Shown here: positions 45,887 to 55,232 of the stretch, piece after piece
Position numbering within the stretch: the stretch's first letter is position 1
Layout: the number at the start of each line of letters is the position of its first letter
NCBI RefSeq assembly: GCF_003664995.1
Contig: NZ_JFHL01000005.1
Location: 1-64,000, forward strand
Direction: 5' to 3'
Length of the DNA: 64,000 nucleotides
Origin: Mesotoga sp. BH458_6_3_2_1
GTDB taxonomy: Bacteria > Thermotogota > Thermotogae > Petrotogales > Kosmotogaceae
Notes under the pieces: model-generated
What the model saw: only the letters and a program-made list of their open reading frames with translations
The model's database searches: none
What the model was told of the DNA's origin: nothing
Position numbers and translations under genes: made by a program

Positions 45887-48355
45887 GTGAAAAGGATAGG
45901 CTTCCTGTTTCTATTATTCTCACTTCTTCTGATCACAACCGTTTATTCGAGAACGCTTGAACTGAAAAGCTGGCAAATATGGGATTTCAGCTACAACGGC
46001 ATTCACGAAGTTTGCTGCGCCGTCAGTGTCAAAGACGGAGAGATCCCCGTCACGGGACTCTCAATTGAAGACTTCACCATAACCGAGACTCTCGTAGACG
46101 AGTACGGGAATGTCTTGTCAAAGGCCGAAATTGCTCCGGAGCAGAGAGAAGACCAGTTTGGTGGCATTGGATTCTGGGAAAGATCAGTATCTTCCTCGAA
46201 AATCGATCTGGTCTTCCTGATCGATGCGACTGGCTCAATGGCTGATCAAATCGAGTCGATCAAGTCAGAACTGAAGGAATTCGTGAATCGACTCGAAGAG
46301 GATGCAAGTGATTTCAGGGTGGCGGTTTTGCTCTTTGAAGCATCGTCACTGGAAGAGCCCGGAAGAAAGTCACCGGACCATCCATTCTACGGAGTTATGG
46401 AAAGGGACGAACTTCTTCTCGCTATCGAGGAAATCGAAACGGCCGGTGAATGGCACATAAACACCTGGAGTTATGACGCAATCCTCTTCGGAAGTCAGCT
46501 TGAATTCCGTGAAGACTCCAGGGCAGTTATGGTGGTCATTACAGACACTCTTCCGGAGACTGTTTACGGACCATTCTGGTACTTCGCCGGAGGCAGTGTT
46601 GCCACGAAAAGAGCCGTGGAAATCGCGCTGGAAGAAAGGGGCATCGAGCTGAAATACTTCCAGCCCGAGGAGTCTGCACTGGCGCACATGGAGAATTATG
46701 ACAGGCTTATAAATCCCGCGTTGAGCGAGTCGAATTTCAACCGTCTGGCAGGGGCCGTTTCTCTTGGCTGGCCATTCAAACAGGATCTCATCGAAGTCGA
46801 CGCACTGCCCGTTTCTGAATCGATTTATTACCTCTCATGGAAATCCGGTCTTGATGAGATTACAGATTACTATCGGAAAGAAGGTTTCGAAGTTGAAGTG
46901 GACGTGAAATGGGGTGATGAACATGCCTCTTTGGCGTATTCGCCATTTTTCGATGAAGAAGGCTATCTCCAGAGTTCAGAGGACTACCATCTTCCCGTTC
47001 TCGACGAAGAGGGCAATGCGTTGCCCGACAAGGCCTTGGAAATGGATTTGCTGAGAGAGTTGGGCGACCTGAAAGCATTCAGCGAAACCTATATTATGAA
47101 GGATGGGGTTCTGCAACTGCGGTCGGTCGATCCGGGAGAGTACCTCTACAGACTCTATGGATATGGAAGAAGCTCTCACCGCTATTCCACACTTCGACTA
47201 GATGGTTCAGGAAAAATTTCATTCGTTCAGGGAGAAGCGTTACCGGATTTTGTTGTTGCCCGTACGGGCGATGCATTTCTCGAGTCGGTTAAGATCAGAG
47301 GCCTCATGGATGAATTTGTAAGCAACGAGATCGCAGTGAATGAATCTAAAGAGTTTGCAGAAAAGTCGTTGAAATGGATGGGTACGATCGCTTCTGACGG
47401 ACTGAACCTAAGGGAAATGGAAGCTATGAAGAGATTCTACGTATCCGTGGGGGCATTTCTCAATGGAATGTCCTATGCGGCAATTGAATCGGAGAGAGTA
47501 GAGAGTGATCTACTGCAGATGGTGCGTGATACGAGGAGCATAGTTCAGCATGCAGAGGAAGTGGCCGCAATGATATCTTCTGCAAAGAACATAATACTCT
47601 CCACCGCTTCGATCATCGCCGACATTATCTCGGGTAACTGGAGCGGCGTGGCACAGCAGATATCAATCGAAGCACTGCTGGATGAGTTCGTAGATTATGT
47701 GAAAAACGACCTGCTCGACGATGTGCTTGAGGCCGTGAAAGATAAGCTCAGGGCATACCTTTCCGATCCTTCAAAGGCCGAGGAGCTTCTGAGTCTAATA
47801 AAGGGCGACATGGTCGGATGGGTAAGAGGCGGCGAAGACTCGGATGAAGGAAGCGTCAGGGATGAAATCCGGCAGGTAGTCTACACCGACCTCACTTACC
47901 GCAATTTCACAAAACCGGTAATAAGAGAGCTTGAGGAGTCTCTGTCGGGGGCGGCTCGTCTGGCTTCACTGTCAATTTCAGATCTCGATCTCTACGCTGC
48001 GAGCTGGAGTATGAACAGGGATTTCGCAAGCATGAGAAGTAAAGTGATGGGACCTCTGCAAGACTGGTCGTTCGAGGTGCTCGGAGAACATGAGAGAATA
48101 GACAACTGGGAAACGATCCTCGAGATCTTCGAAGAGACGGTTCCTCTGATTGTAGAGCTTTTGAGGCTCATGGAGCACAAAAACCCCGTCCTCGGCGATA
48201 TTGCAGAGGAGCTGTCGAAGCTCTCTTATGTGCTGGATGCCGTAGGTCTCCTTACACTGGCATATGAAGTATCGCTGAAAGCCGATCAGCTTACAACGAT
48301 GGCAGGAAAGCTCGATAGGGTCAACGACTATCTCTTTTCCGAAGCCGGTTACTAG
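45887..48355 (+). CDS. Large secreted VWA-domain protein
   Basis: An 822-residue exported protein. GTG 45887 follows GGAGGTG by 6 nt. The signal peptide is roughly residues 1-22 (VKRIGFLFLLFSLLLITTVYS). After an N-terminal beta-rich region (ITVYS to about residue 100) comes a von Willebrand factor A domain with an intact MIDAS start (LVFLIDATGSMADQ), then a long helical C-terminal half without obvious membrane segments. VWA domains bind protein ligands through a metal ion. It stands alone after the tRNA-Pro terminator; a TAGAAT at 45818-45823 may be its -10 box. Its stop overlaps a convergent acetyltransferase by 4 bp. Partner unknown. Confidence 0.8.
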   Translation: MKRIGFLFLLFSLLLITTVYSRTLELKSWQIWDFSYNGIHEVCCAVSVKDGEIPVTGLSIEDFTITETLVDEYGNVLSKAEIAPEQREDQFGGIGFWERSVSSSKIDLVFLIDATGSMADQIESIKSELKEFVNRLEEDASDFRVAVLLFEASSLEEPGRKSPDHPFYGVMERDELLLAIEEIETAGEWHINTWSYDAILFGSQLEFREDSRAVMVVITDTLPETVYGPFWYFAGGSVATKRAVEIALEERGIELKYFQPEESALAHMENYDRLINPALSESNFNRLAGAVSLGWPFKQDLIEVDALPVSESIYYLSWKSGLDEITDYYRKEGFEVEVDVKWGDEHASLAYSPFFDEEGYLQSSEDYHLPVLDEEGNALPDKALEMDLLRELGDLKAFSETYIMKDGVLQLRSVDPGEYLYRLYGYGRSSHRYSTLRLDGSGKISFVQGEALPDFVVARTGDAFLESVKIRGLMDEFVSNEIAVNESKEFAEKSLKWMGTIASDGLNLREMEAMKRFYVSVGAFLNGMSYAAIESERVESDLLQMVRDTRSIVQHAEEVAAMISSAKNIILSTASIIADIISGNWSGVAQQISIEALLDEFVDYVKNDLLDDVLEAVKDKLRAYLSDPSKAEELLSLIKGDMVGWVRGGEDSDEGSVRDEIRQVVYTDLTYRNFTKPVIRELEESLSGAARLASLSISDLDLYAASWSMNRDFASMRSKVMGPLQDWSFEVLGEHERIDNWETILEIFEETVPLIVELLRLMEHKNPVLGDIAEELSKLSYVLDAVGLLTLAYEVSLKADQLTTMAGKLDRVNDYLFSEAGY

Positions 48356-48813
48356 AGGTCTCTCATCAGTATCTTTTCATCATCGTCCCACTCGCCAGTA
48401 TCGACGAAGCCCAGCTTCAGGTAGAACTGGAGCGGAGAAGGTTCATTGACGACGCATGAGGTGAAGAGTTTCTCATAACCCTGGGCCTTGAGATACTCAA
48501 TCAACAAGAGGATAGCGTCTCTTCCATATCCCATCTTCTGATACTTGCCGCCGATCATGAAGCGCCACATAGAGGCATGCTTGAAATCTTTCATTCTCGG
48601 ATCGGGCGTGAAATCCAGCATAATGAAGCCCACCATGTCATCTCCAGCATAGATCGCCCGAAACCAGGCGTTCTTTGCGAAGTGGGCTTGAGCTATCGAA
48701 ACTGCATTTGAGGCCACGGCCCTTTCCTGTCCTTCGAGCAGCGTGCCACTCAAGCGGATAGCGTCGAGCACCGTCTCCTCCGTGATCTCTTCGAATCTAA
48801 CTGCATGTTCCAT
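48352..48813 (-). CDS. GNAT acetyltransferase, polyamine acetyltransferase-like
   Basis: A 153-residue GNAT protein: WFRAIYAGDDMVGFIMLDF, MWRFMIGGKYQKMGYGRDAI with the acetyl-CoA loop, then SCVVNEPSPLQFYLKLGFVDTGE. The arrangement and the GGKYQ-x-x-GYG pattern resemble spermine/spermidine acetyltransferases (BltD, PaiA-like groups), but the substrate is not proven. It lies downstream of the ABC exporter genes on the same strand with a 140-bp gap; a link to efflux is possible but weak. Confidence 0.82.
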   Translation of the reverse strand: MEHAVRFEEITEETVLDAIRLSGTLLEGQERAVASNAVSIAQAHFAKNAWFRAIYAGDDMVGFIMLDFTPDPRMKDFKHASMWRFMIGGKYQKMGYGRDAILLLIEYLKAQGYEKLFTSCVVNEPSPLQFYLKLGFVDTGEWDDDEKILMRDL

Positions 48814-48953
48814 GACTCCTCCTGATGTCTAACGATAGATTTCGCTCCAGTCGAAACAAAGATCAAATATTCGTGCAGCGCCGAAAACATTCCTAGGCAG
48901 GCTGGCCTTGCCGAAAATGCTCTTCTATGCTGCATTATATCATCGGGTTGCGC

Positions 48954-50801
48954 TCAAGCCACATCATGTCCCGGAAGGGCCAGCTGGGTTGTGTAGAGAC
49001 TGTAATAGAAACCCTTCATACGGATCAGCTCATCGTGAGTGCCGCTTTCTATTATCCTTCCATTGTCGATCACGTAAATTCTGTCCGCGTTCTTGATTGT
49101 ACTGAGTCTGTGGGCCACAACGAAGCTGGTGCGGTCCTTCATCAGATTCCGCATCGCCTCCTGAATGTGCATCTCCGTTCTGGTGTCGACATTGCTAGTA
49201 GCTTCATCGAGTATTAGTATCTGGGGATCTATGAGCATTATCCTAGCGATCGCCAGCAGCTGCCTCTGCCCGCGGCTGATGGTGTCCCCGCTGGAGGATA
49301 GAACAGTTTCATACCCTTCCGGCAGCCCCATTATGAAGTGATGGGCGTTTGCCATCTTTGCGGCCTCTATAATCTCTTCATCTGAAGCTTCCTGTCTTCC
49401 ATAGCGAATATTGTCCTTTATGGTGCCCATAAACAGCTGTGTATCCTGCAGAACAATGCCGAGCTCTCTTCTAAGCTGCTCTCTGTCGAAGCTAGATATA
49501 TCATGACCGTCTATCATGATTTTTCCGTCCTCTATGTCGTAGAACTTCGTAAGGAGATTCACGATCGTGGTCTTGCCTGCTCCCGTCGGTCCCACCAGCG
49601 CGATGATCTGCCCTGGCTCGGCCGTGAGAGAGACATCCTTCAATACTATGGTCTTGCCGTCGTAACTGAAGTCAACTTCTTCAAGCGTTACTTCTCCCTC
49701 GATCTTCTGCGGGAAGAAGGTCTCTTCCGCTCTCTTTTCCCCTTTTTCATCAAGAATTTCGAAGACCCTCTCGGCCCCCGCTAGAGCCGCCTGAATCGCA
49801 TTGAACATCTGTGCTATCTGATTTATCGGTCGGTTGAACTGGCCGACATATACGATGAAGCTGGCGACCAATCCGACAGAGAGTATCCCCTTCACGGACA
49901 TCCACCCTCCGGCAAAGGCAACTATTGCATAACCGAAGTTGTTTACCATATTCATTATCGGTCCGAAGGAGCCTGCGAATATCTGGGCCATAATTGCAGA
50001 CCTGCGATAAGACTCGTTTATACTCTGGAATTCTTGAACGGTCGACTCTTCCCTGCCGTAGGCTTTCACGACTTTGGCTCCGGAGATCCTCTCTTCGACG
50101 TAACCGTTGAGTTCGCCAAGAGCCTTCTGTTGAGCGAGGAAGTTCTTTCTGCTCTGTTTCGCAATTATGGCCGTAACAATCATAACGAATGGAACGGTAG
50201 ACATCGCGACCAGTGCCAGGATCGGATTGAGAAAAAACATGATGACTACTATCCCGACAAGAGTCAGAAGACTGCTAACTAGCTGAGTAACGCTTTCACT
50301 AAGAGTATGGGAAATGTTGTTTATATCGTTGGTCAGTCTGCTCATCAGTTCTCCGTGAGGCTTAGTATCGAAGAACTTGACTGGCAGCGTTTGAAATTTG
50401 TCGAAGAGGTCTTGCCTGAGTCTCCTTATGCTTCTCTGCGCAACTCCAACCATTGTATAGCCCTGTAGCCAGAGGAAGAAAGATGAAGATATGTAGACTG
50501 CCGCCATGACAATCGAAATCATTGCGAGACCGGCCATGTCGCCCACGAGCATGTATTTGTCGATAGCTACTCCCAGAAGAAAGGGACCGAAGACGCTTGC
50601 ACCGGTGGCCAGTATCGTAAATGCTATTGCAAGTATCAGACCTTTCTTCTCATTTCTGAAGTATCCTACTAGTCTCAGAACGGTCTGCTTCGAGTTCTTT
50701 GGCTTCTGAACGGGTCGCGCTCTGCCCGCTCCAGGTCCGCCTCTCCCCGGGCCGGCGGGCATGGTGACTTCGGGTTGAGTCGCTTTCTTCTCTTCAGGCA
50801 T
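48954..50801 (-). CDS. Heterodimeric ABC exporter, subunit with the consensus Walker B (TM288-like)
   Basis: A 615-residue half-transporter: Pro/Gly-rich cytoplasmic N-terminus (about 35 residues), six membrane segments, then the ATPase domain with Walker A GPTGAGKTT, Walker B ILILDEATSNVD (catalytic Glu intact) and a degenerate signature ISRGQRQ instead of LSGGQ. It therefore complements the partner encoded at 50794, with which it overlaps by 8 bp. The pair resembles Thermotoga TM287/TM288, a multidrug-type exporter. Regulation is probably by the MarR protein encoded upstream. Confidence 0.92.
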   Translation of the reverse strand: MPEEKKATQPEVTMPAGPGRGGPGAGRARPVQKPKNSKQTVLRLVGYFRNEKKGLILAIAFTILATGASVFGPFLLGVAIDKYMLVGDMAGLAMISIVMAAVYISSSFFLWLQGYTMVGVAQRSIRRLRQDLFDKFQTLPVKFFDTKPHGELMSRLTNDINNISHTLSESVTQLVSSLLTLVGIVVIMFFLNPILALVAMSTVPFVMIVTAIIAKQSRKNFLAQQKALGELNGYVEERISGAKVVKAYGREESTVQEFQSINESYRRSAIMAQIFAGSFGPIMNMVNNFGYAIVAFAGGWMSVKGILSVGLVASFIVYVGQFNRPINQIAQMFNAIQAALAGAERVFEILDEKGEKRAEETFFPQKIEGEVTLEEVDFSYDGKTIVLKDVSLTAEPGQIIALVGPTGAGKTTIVNLLTKFYDIEDGKIMIDGHDISSFDREQLRRELGIVLQDTQLFMGTIKDNIRYGRQEASDEEIIEAAKMANAHHFIMGLPEGYETVLSSSGDTISRGQRQLLAIARIMLIDPQILILDEATSNVDTRTEMHIQEAMRNLMKDRTSFVVAHRLSTIKNADRIYVIDNGRIIESGTHDELIRMKGFYYSLYTTQLALPGHDVA

Positions 50802-52518
50802 TCACTTCACCTACCTCACCAAACTGAGACCTGTAGATATCCCTGTACAGATCGCTTTCCTTCAGCAGTTGCTTGTGGGTTCCACTTCCTGCTATCTTTC
50901 CATCATCCAGAAGGAATATCCTGTCGGCATTTACTACTGAGCTTATCTTCTGGGCTATGATTATCTTAGTGCAGTCAAGCTCTTCGCCAATTGCCCTTAT
51001 GACCTCGGACTCCGTCTTTGCATCCAGAGCGCTCGTACTGTCGTCAAAGATTAGGATTGGCGATCTCATCGCTACGGCCCGCGCGATCGCCATTCTCTGC
51101 TTCTGGCCGCCGGAGAGGTTCGTCGCCATCTGGCTCAGGCGGGCGTCGTATTTCTCTGGAAGAGTATCGACAAAGTCTGCGATTTGTGCAACTTCGGCCG
51201 CCTTGGCGATTTCTTCGTCACTGGCACCCGGCCTTCCGTAACTTATGTTGTCCTTGATCTTACCTGAGAAGAGAACGGCTTCCTGGAATACCATGGATAT
51301 GTTCTTTCTCAACTCGTGGCGTGAAATCTCCTTAATATCTATTCCATTCAGAAGGATTTTACCGGAATCTACTTCGTAAAGCCGGGGCAGAAGACTGACC
51401 AGGGACGATTTGCCCGATCCCGTGTCGCCAAGAAAAGCGACCGTCTCACCTTGATTGATCGTAAAGCTTAGATTGTGGAGAATCTTGTTGCCTCCACCAT
51501 CGTAGCTGAAGTCAACATTCTCAAAGACAATCGGACCCCTAAGGTCATGGGATATGCCCGCCTTCACATCTTCTTCTTCGCTCTCTTCAAGGACTTCGGC
51601 CACTCGCTTGGCGGAGGCCTGCGCCCTGGAGACAAATACGAGCATCATTCCGATCATCATCATCGACATGAGCATTCTTCCCAGATAGTTTACGAATGCC
51701 ATTATCTGGCCCGTCTGCATCCCTCCGGCTTCGACTTGAATGCCTCCGAACCAGATCACTGCAACGATTCCAAGGTTCAGTATCAGTGAAAGAAGCGGCA
51801 TGATGATTACCATGGTCCTCGCAGCTTTCATAGCTATCTGTGTATATTTCTCGTTTGCATCTTCAAACTTGCTCGATTCGAACCTGGAGGATGCGAAGGA
51901 TTTGACGACTCTTATTCCCAGGAGATTGTCCCTGACCCGTGTATTGACATTGTCCATCTCCTTCTGAACGCGGGAAAAGAGAGGCAAGACCCTTTTCATG
52001 ATCGCGAAAGTCAGGTAAGTAACGAGCGGAATGACAACCAGGAATATGAGAGAGAGTTTCCAGCTAATCAGCAAGGACATGATCAAGCTTCCAATGAAAA
52101 GCATCGGTGCCCTCACAAACATTCTCAGCAAAATCATTATAAACTGTTGAAACTGGACTATATCGTCTGTGATTCTCGTAATAAGTGAGCCTGTCCCGAA
52201 CTTGTCGAGTTTAGCAAATGAGAGATACTGAACCTTTGTGAAAACGCTTCGCCGTATATCTGCCCCGGCATTCTGAGCAGCCAGGGTTGAAAATATGACG
52301 CAGGCGATTCCTCCCAGCACACCGATGAAGGTAATTATCAGCATCTTCGTTCCTGCGCTCACGACTACGTCAAGATTCTGATTCATGATACCTACGTCTA
52401 TGATTTCCTCAAGAAGCTTTGGCTGAAAAAGATCTATGGCAACTTCGAGAAACATTGCCAGAGGAGCCAGAACGACAAAGATCCAGTAAGGCTTCAAAAA
52501 CTTGAACAGTCTTTTCAT
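50794..52518 (-). CDS. Heterodimeric ABC exporter, subunit with degenerate Walker B (TM287-like)
   Basis: A 574-residue half-transporter: six membrane segments and an ATPase domain with Walker A GDTGSGKSS, a canonical signature LSGGQKQR and Walker B LIFDDSTSALD, where Asp replaces the catalytic Glu. This is the degenerate site expected of the TM287-type partner; its LSGGQ completes the active site with the Walker motifs of the 48954-50801 product. ATG 52518 lies 50 bp after the marR stop. Likely substrate: drugs or lipids, exported from the cytoplasmic leaflet. Confidence 0.92.
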   Translation of the reverse strand: MKRLFKFLKPYWIFVVLAPLAMFLEVAIDLFQPKLLEEIIDVGIMNQNLDVVVSAGTKMLIITFIGVLGGIACVIFSTLAAQNAGADIRRSVFTKVQYLSFAKLDKFGTGSLITRITDDIVQFQQFIMILLRMFVRAPMLFIGSLIMSLLISWKLSLIFLVVIPLVTYLTFAIMKRVLPLFSRVQKEMDNVNTRVRDNLLGIRVVKSFASSRFESSKFEDANEKYTQIAMKAARTMVIIMPLLSLILNLGIVAVIWFGGIQVEAGGMQTGQIMAFVNYLGRMLMSMMMIGMMLVFVSRAQASAKRVAEVLEESEEEDVKAGISHDLRGPIVFENVDFSYDGGGNKILHNLSFTINQGETVAFLGDTGSGKSSLVSLLPRLYEVDSGKILLNGIDIKEISRHELRKNISMVFQEAVLFSGKIKDNISYGRPGASDEEIAKAAEVAQIADFVDTLPEKYDARLSQMATNLSGGQKQRMAIARAVAMRSPILIFDDSTSALDAKTESEVIRAIGEELDCTKIIIAQKISSVVNADRIFLLDDGKIAGSGTHKQLLKESDLYRDIYRSQFGEVGEVNA

Positions 52519-52568
52519 CTAGTCTTCCACCCCGCATTCCGTTGTTTAGGTAGGTCGGGTCAAGATTA

Positions 52569-52991
52569 TCACTTCGAAAGGCTTTCCTTTAGTTTTCTCA
52601 AGAACCGCTCGAGCAGGTCGCGCTCCTCTGCAGAAAATGCGGAAAAAGTTTGTCTTTCTACATCGAGCATCGTTTTCTCGAGTTCTCCCTCAATCTCTCT
52701 GCTTTTTGCCGTCAAGTAGATCCTGAAGATTCTCATATCCGATTTATCCTGCCTTTTGTGGACAAAGCCGGACAGCTCCATTCTTTGAATCATCTTGCTG
52801 ACTGTCGCAGGAGAAAGACCCATCTCTTTTGAGAGATCCCCCACAGTCCTTCCATCCCTTTCGAAGAGAATGAAAAGCAGTGGAGGCTGGCCTCTGTGAA
52901 GACCGAACCTGGAGAAAATAGAGCGCTTCTTCATGAAGTTCGCCCTGCAGACGTCAATCAGTAGTCTATCCAGTTTTCCGGTCTCATTCAT
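52569..52991 (-). CDS. MarR-family transcriptional regulator
   Basis: A 140-residue winged-helix dimer: PPLLFILFERDGRTVGDLSK is the start of the DNA-binding domain, MGLSPATVSKMIQRMELSGF the recognition helix region, and RQDKSDMRIFRIYLT the wing. ATG 52991 follows GAGGATG. It precedes the ABC exporter genes and has a perfect palindrome just downstream of its own -10 box, so autorepression and control of the exporter operon by a ligand are likely. Confidence 0.9.
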   Translation of the reverse strand: MNETGKLDRLLIDVCRANFMKKRSIFSRFGLHRGQPPLLFILFERDGRTVGDLSKEMGLSPATVSKMIQRMELSGFVHKRQDKSDMRIFRIYLTAKSREIEGELEKTMLDVERQTFSAFSAEERDLLERFLRKLKESLSK

Positions 52992-53013
52992 CTTTACATC
53001 CTCACATAAAAAG

Positions 53014-53031
53014 TATTTAGTCGGCTAAATA
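53014..53031. promoter_or_regulatory. Probable MarR operator, 18-bp palindrome TATTTAG-TCGG-CTAAATA
   Basis: Perfect 7-bp arms around 4 nt, 23-40 bp upstream of the marR ATG and directly next to the -10 box of its promoter. Spacing and symmetry suit a MarR dimer; binding would block transcription start. Confidence 0.75.
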
Positions 53032-53060
53032 ATTCTAACAGATCTCGGTTCTTTTTTCAT
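53032..53060 (-). promoter_or_regulatory. Promoter of the marR-ABC exporter operon
   Basis: On the minus strand ATGAAA, 17-bp spacer, TAGAAT (53032-53037), immediately followed by the palindrome at 53014-53031. Confidence 0.6.
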
Positions 53061-53112
53061 TGCTTCGAACGGGGAGATTCAAATCCTTGAAGGGTGACGG
53101 TTCGCTTTCGGT

Positions 53113-53165
53113 CGAATTGGCGGATGATATACTTTTCATTATCGGGCCTGGACGAATTGGCGGAT
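53113..53165. promoter_or_regulatory. Two direct repeats CGAATTGGCGGAT, 40 bp apart, upstream of the MFS gene
   Basis: Identical 13-bp copies at 53113-53125 and 53153-53165, start-to-start 40 bp, close to four helical turns. A TATACT at 53128-53133, possibly the MFS -10 box, lies between them. Candidate regulator binding sites. Confidence 0.5.
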
Positions 53166-53184
53166 TTATGTTTTGAGGTGAGAG

Positions 53185-54402
53185 TTGGAAAGCGATAGAG
53201 GACATTATTTGGGCTTTATTTGGCACGCCTCGTTTCTTGCGCTGACAATGGCCTTTGTTGAGGTGAACACGGTCCTTCCATCGATGATCCTGGCGGCAGG
53301 AGGAGGGAGCTTTGCAATAGGCCTCGTTACCGCAATTTCGACGGGGATTCCTCTTCTGGCTCAATTGACATTCGCTGGATACCTTATGTCGAAACGGATG
53401 AAGAAACCGTATTTGCTTCTCGGCATCTATTTGAGAGTCGGCGCCCTCTTCTCCATAGGCTTTCTCTTGCTTTCGCCTGTCGGAGGCACCGCTCTTCTCG
53501 TACTCCTTTTTTCCGTAATCTCCGTCTTTTCCTTTGGAGGAGTCTTTGCGGGAATCAGTTACACTCATCTGCTCGGTCAGTCAATATTGAAGCAGGATAG
53601 ACGCGGTTTCATGTCGTACAGACAGATTGCCGGGAGCGCTTTGTCACTTCTCGGAGGCTTTGTCGCAAAGTACATAGTTGGAAACGTGAGTTATCCGGTC
53701 AACTATTCGCTGATGTTCTTCATTGGAGGGAGTTCGCTGTTCGTTGCTTCGCTTGGATTCGCGGGAGTACGGGAGAGGGAGGTTCAGGGAAGTGAAATTC
53801 CCGGCTTCTGGAAGATCATGAAGAGCATTCCAAAAACACTGAAGAACGATGCGAACCTGCTTAACTACATCGTCTTCAACAACGTGACAGGCTTCGGATT
53901 GGTCTTGATCCCGTTTTATGTTCTCCTGGCGAAGGACAGCTTCGGGTTGAACGGAAGCGATGTGGGCAGTTTTCTCCTGTTTCAGATGATAGGTATGCTT
54001 GGAGCCGGGGTTCTATGGAATCGCTTTCTTAAGAGGAGAGGTTTGAAAAGACTGCTTATAACCTGCGCAACGATTGGCAGCTTTATTCCACTAATTGCAT
54101 ATCTTCTATCTGCCTCTTCTCCTGACTTCTATCTTATAGTCTTTTTCCTTTCAGGTATAACCCTGAGCGCACGAAAGATCGGATTTGAGTGGCTTCTTAT
54201 AGAAATCTCCAACGATACGAACAGACCTTTGTATACAGGTGTATCGGGCGCGCTCAGTCTTGTGACCGCTCTTCTTCCTCTGATTCTGGGTAGTGTGCTG
54301 CGACTTCTGGGCTTTCCGGTCGTTCTGGTTGTCTCCAGCATCGCGATCGCCTCGGGAGTGTATTTCATAAGGAAGATCGACATCACCGATGACCTGGGAT
54401 GA
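53185..54402 (+). CDS. MFS-type transporter
   Basis: A 405-residue protein with about 12 membrane segments. The N-terminal half contains LTFAGYLMSKRMKKPYLLLG, the loop 2-3 region, and YTHLLGQSILKQDRRGFMSYRQ; the C-terminal half has LWNRFLKRRGLKRLL as the equivalent loop. TTG 53185 follows GAGGTG at short spacing. It is divergent from marR and may share its regulator or use the direct repeats upstream. Substrate unknown; its position beside a MarR-controlled exporter suggests drug or metabolite efflux. Confidence 0.82.
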   Translation: MESDRGHYLGFIWHASFLALTMAFVEVNTVLPSMILAAGGGSFAIGLVTAISTGIPLLAQLTFAGYLMSKRMKKPYLLLGIYLRVGALFSIGFLLLSPVGGTALLVLLFSVISVFSFGGVFAGISYTHLLGQSILKQDRRGFMSYRQIAGSALSLLGGFVAKYIVGNVSYPVNYSLMFFIGGSSLFVASLGFAGVREREVQGSEIPGFWKIMKSIPKTLKNDANLLNYIVFNNVTGFGLVLIPFYVLLAKDSFGLNGSDVGSFLLFQMIGMLGAGVLWNRFLKRRGLKRLLITCATIGSFIPLIAYLLSASSPDFYLIVFFLSGITLSARKIGFEWLLIEISNDTNRPLYTGVSGALSLVTALLPLILGSVLRLLGFPVVLVVSSIAIASGVYFIRKIDITDDLG

Positions 54403-54794
54403 GGTAACCGCTGCTTTACGCGGCTCAAATCCTCGTTAGAGGCTTCCCAATGACTGGCCTTTCACCTTAGCAGAACTTCAATTTTCTTGCTGTCCAGGAG
54501 CTTAGAGATTACGAAATGAGAAGAATCAGAAGAAAAACTATCGAGGCAGGGTTGTGTTGGCTGCCCTATTTTGCGCTAGGGAAGCTCGGTTAAATCATTT
54601 TGAAGAGCATCGACTCGCTTCACCTGTTTGGCCAAATGTTAGAATTGTAGATGAGATACAATTGAATTTGAAAGTGAAGCTGGTTCTGCTTTGTCTTCGC
54701 GAAGGTCTGAGAGATTGAGCTGAGGCCAACCGAGATATCGCTTGAGAATGCTTCCGATCTCGGGCGGCAGATTCAGAAAGCAAGGAGTTGAAAA
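54403..54794. other. Intergenic region with one inverted repeat
   Basis: About 390 bp without a gene on either strand. The only structure seen is an inverted repeat at 54643-54663 preceded by TAGAAT (54640-54645), which could be a promoter and operator for the downstream acetyltransferase. Confidence 0.45.
54643..54663. repeat. Inverted repeat AATTGTA-GATGAGA-TACAATT
   Basis: Perfect 7-bp arms with a 7-nt centre, 132 bp before the acetyltransferase start and overlapping a possible -10 box. Candidate operator; not T-tract terminated. Confidence 0.45.
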
Positions 54795-55232
54795 ATGATT
54801 AAGGAAGTCGAGTTCGATAATCTTCCCGGAAGGTTCATAGAGATTTTTTCTGGTTGTCTGGGAAGACCGGAGCAGTCCGACGAAGTATTGAAGATGTATC
54901 AGGCTCCGGAGAGAAGGCTCTTTGTGATGAGACAGGGAGGAAGCATAGTTGCTGTAGCCGGTTTGAAGCTCCATGAGCTTGAAGAGCCCGAGCTTCTGCA
55001 TCTTGCCGTCAGGAAAGACAAGCGAAGGAGCGGCTTCGGCAGCACACTGATAAAGACAATGATAAATTCCTTCATGATAGATACTCTTGCAGTGTGGACA
55101 GATGAAGATGCCGTCGGTTTTTATGAGAAGATAGGGTTCATCGTTGTGAACGAAGTCCAGACTCAGAACGGTTTGGTTCGCTACAAACTCCGATTTTCTC
55201 GCGCAAAATCCCGTGGGAGGTTAGAAACGTGA
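54795..55232 (+). CDS. GNAT acetyltransferase
   Basis: A 145-residue GNAT protein: FVMRQGGSIVAVAGLKLH, ELLHLAVRKDKRRSGFGSTLI with the acetyl-CoA loop, then VWTDEDAVGFYEKIGFIVV. ATG 54795 follows CAAGGAG. The last 15 residues are basic and polar. It overlaps the next gene by 4 bp (GTGA), so the two are cotranslated, suggesting that the acetyltransferase and the 2-hydroxyacid dehydrogenase act in one pathway. Substrate unknown. Confidence 0.85.
   Translation: MIKEVEFDNLPGRFIEIFSGCLGRPEQSDEVLKMYQAPERRLFVMRQGGSIVAVAGLKLHELEEPELLHLAVRKDKRRSGFGSTLIKTMINSFMIDTLAVWTDEDAVGFYEKIGFIVVNEVQTQNGLVRYKLRFSRAKSRGRLET

Noticed and set aside
53035-53568. 177-codon frame (-) over the MFS gene and its leader
   Set aside because: Antisense to a clear membrane protein; Ser/Lys/Arg-rich shadow translation.
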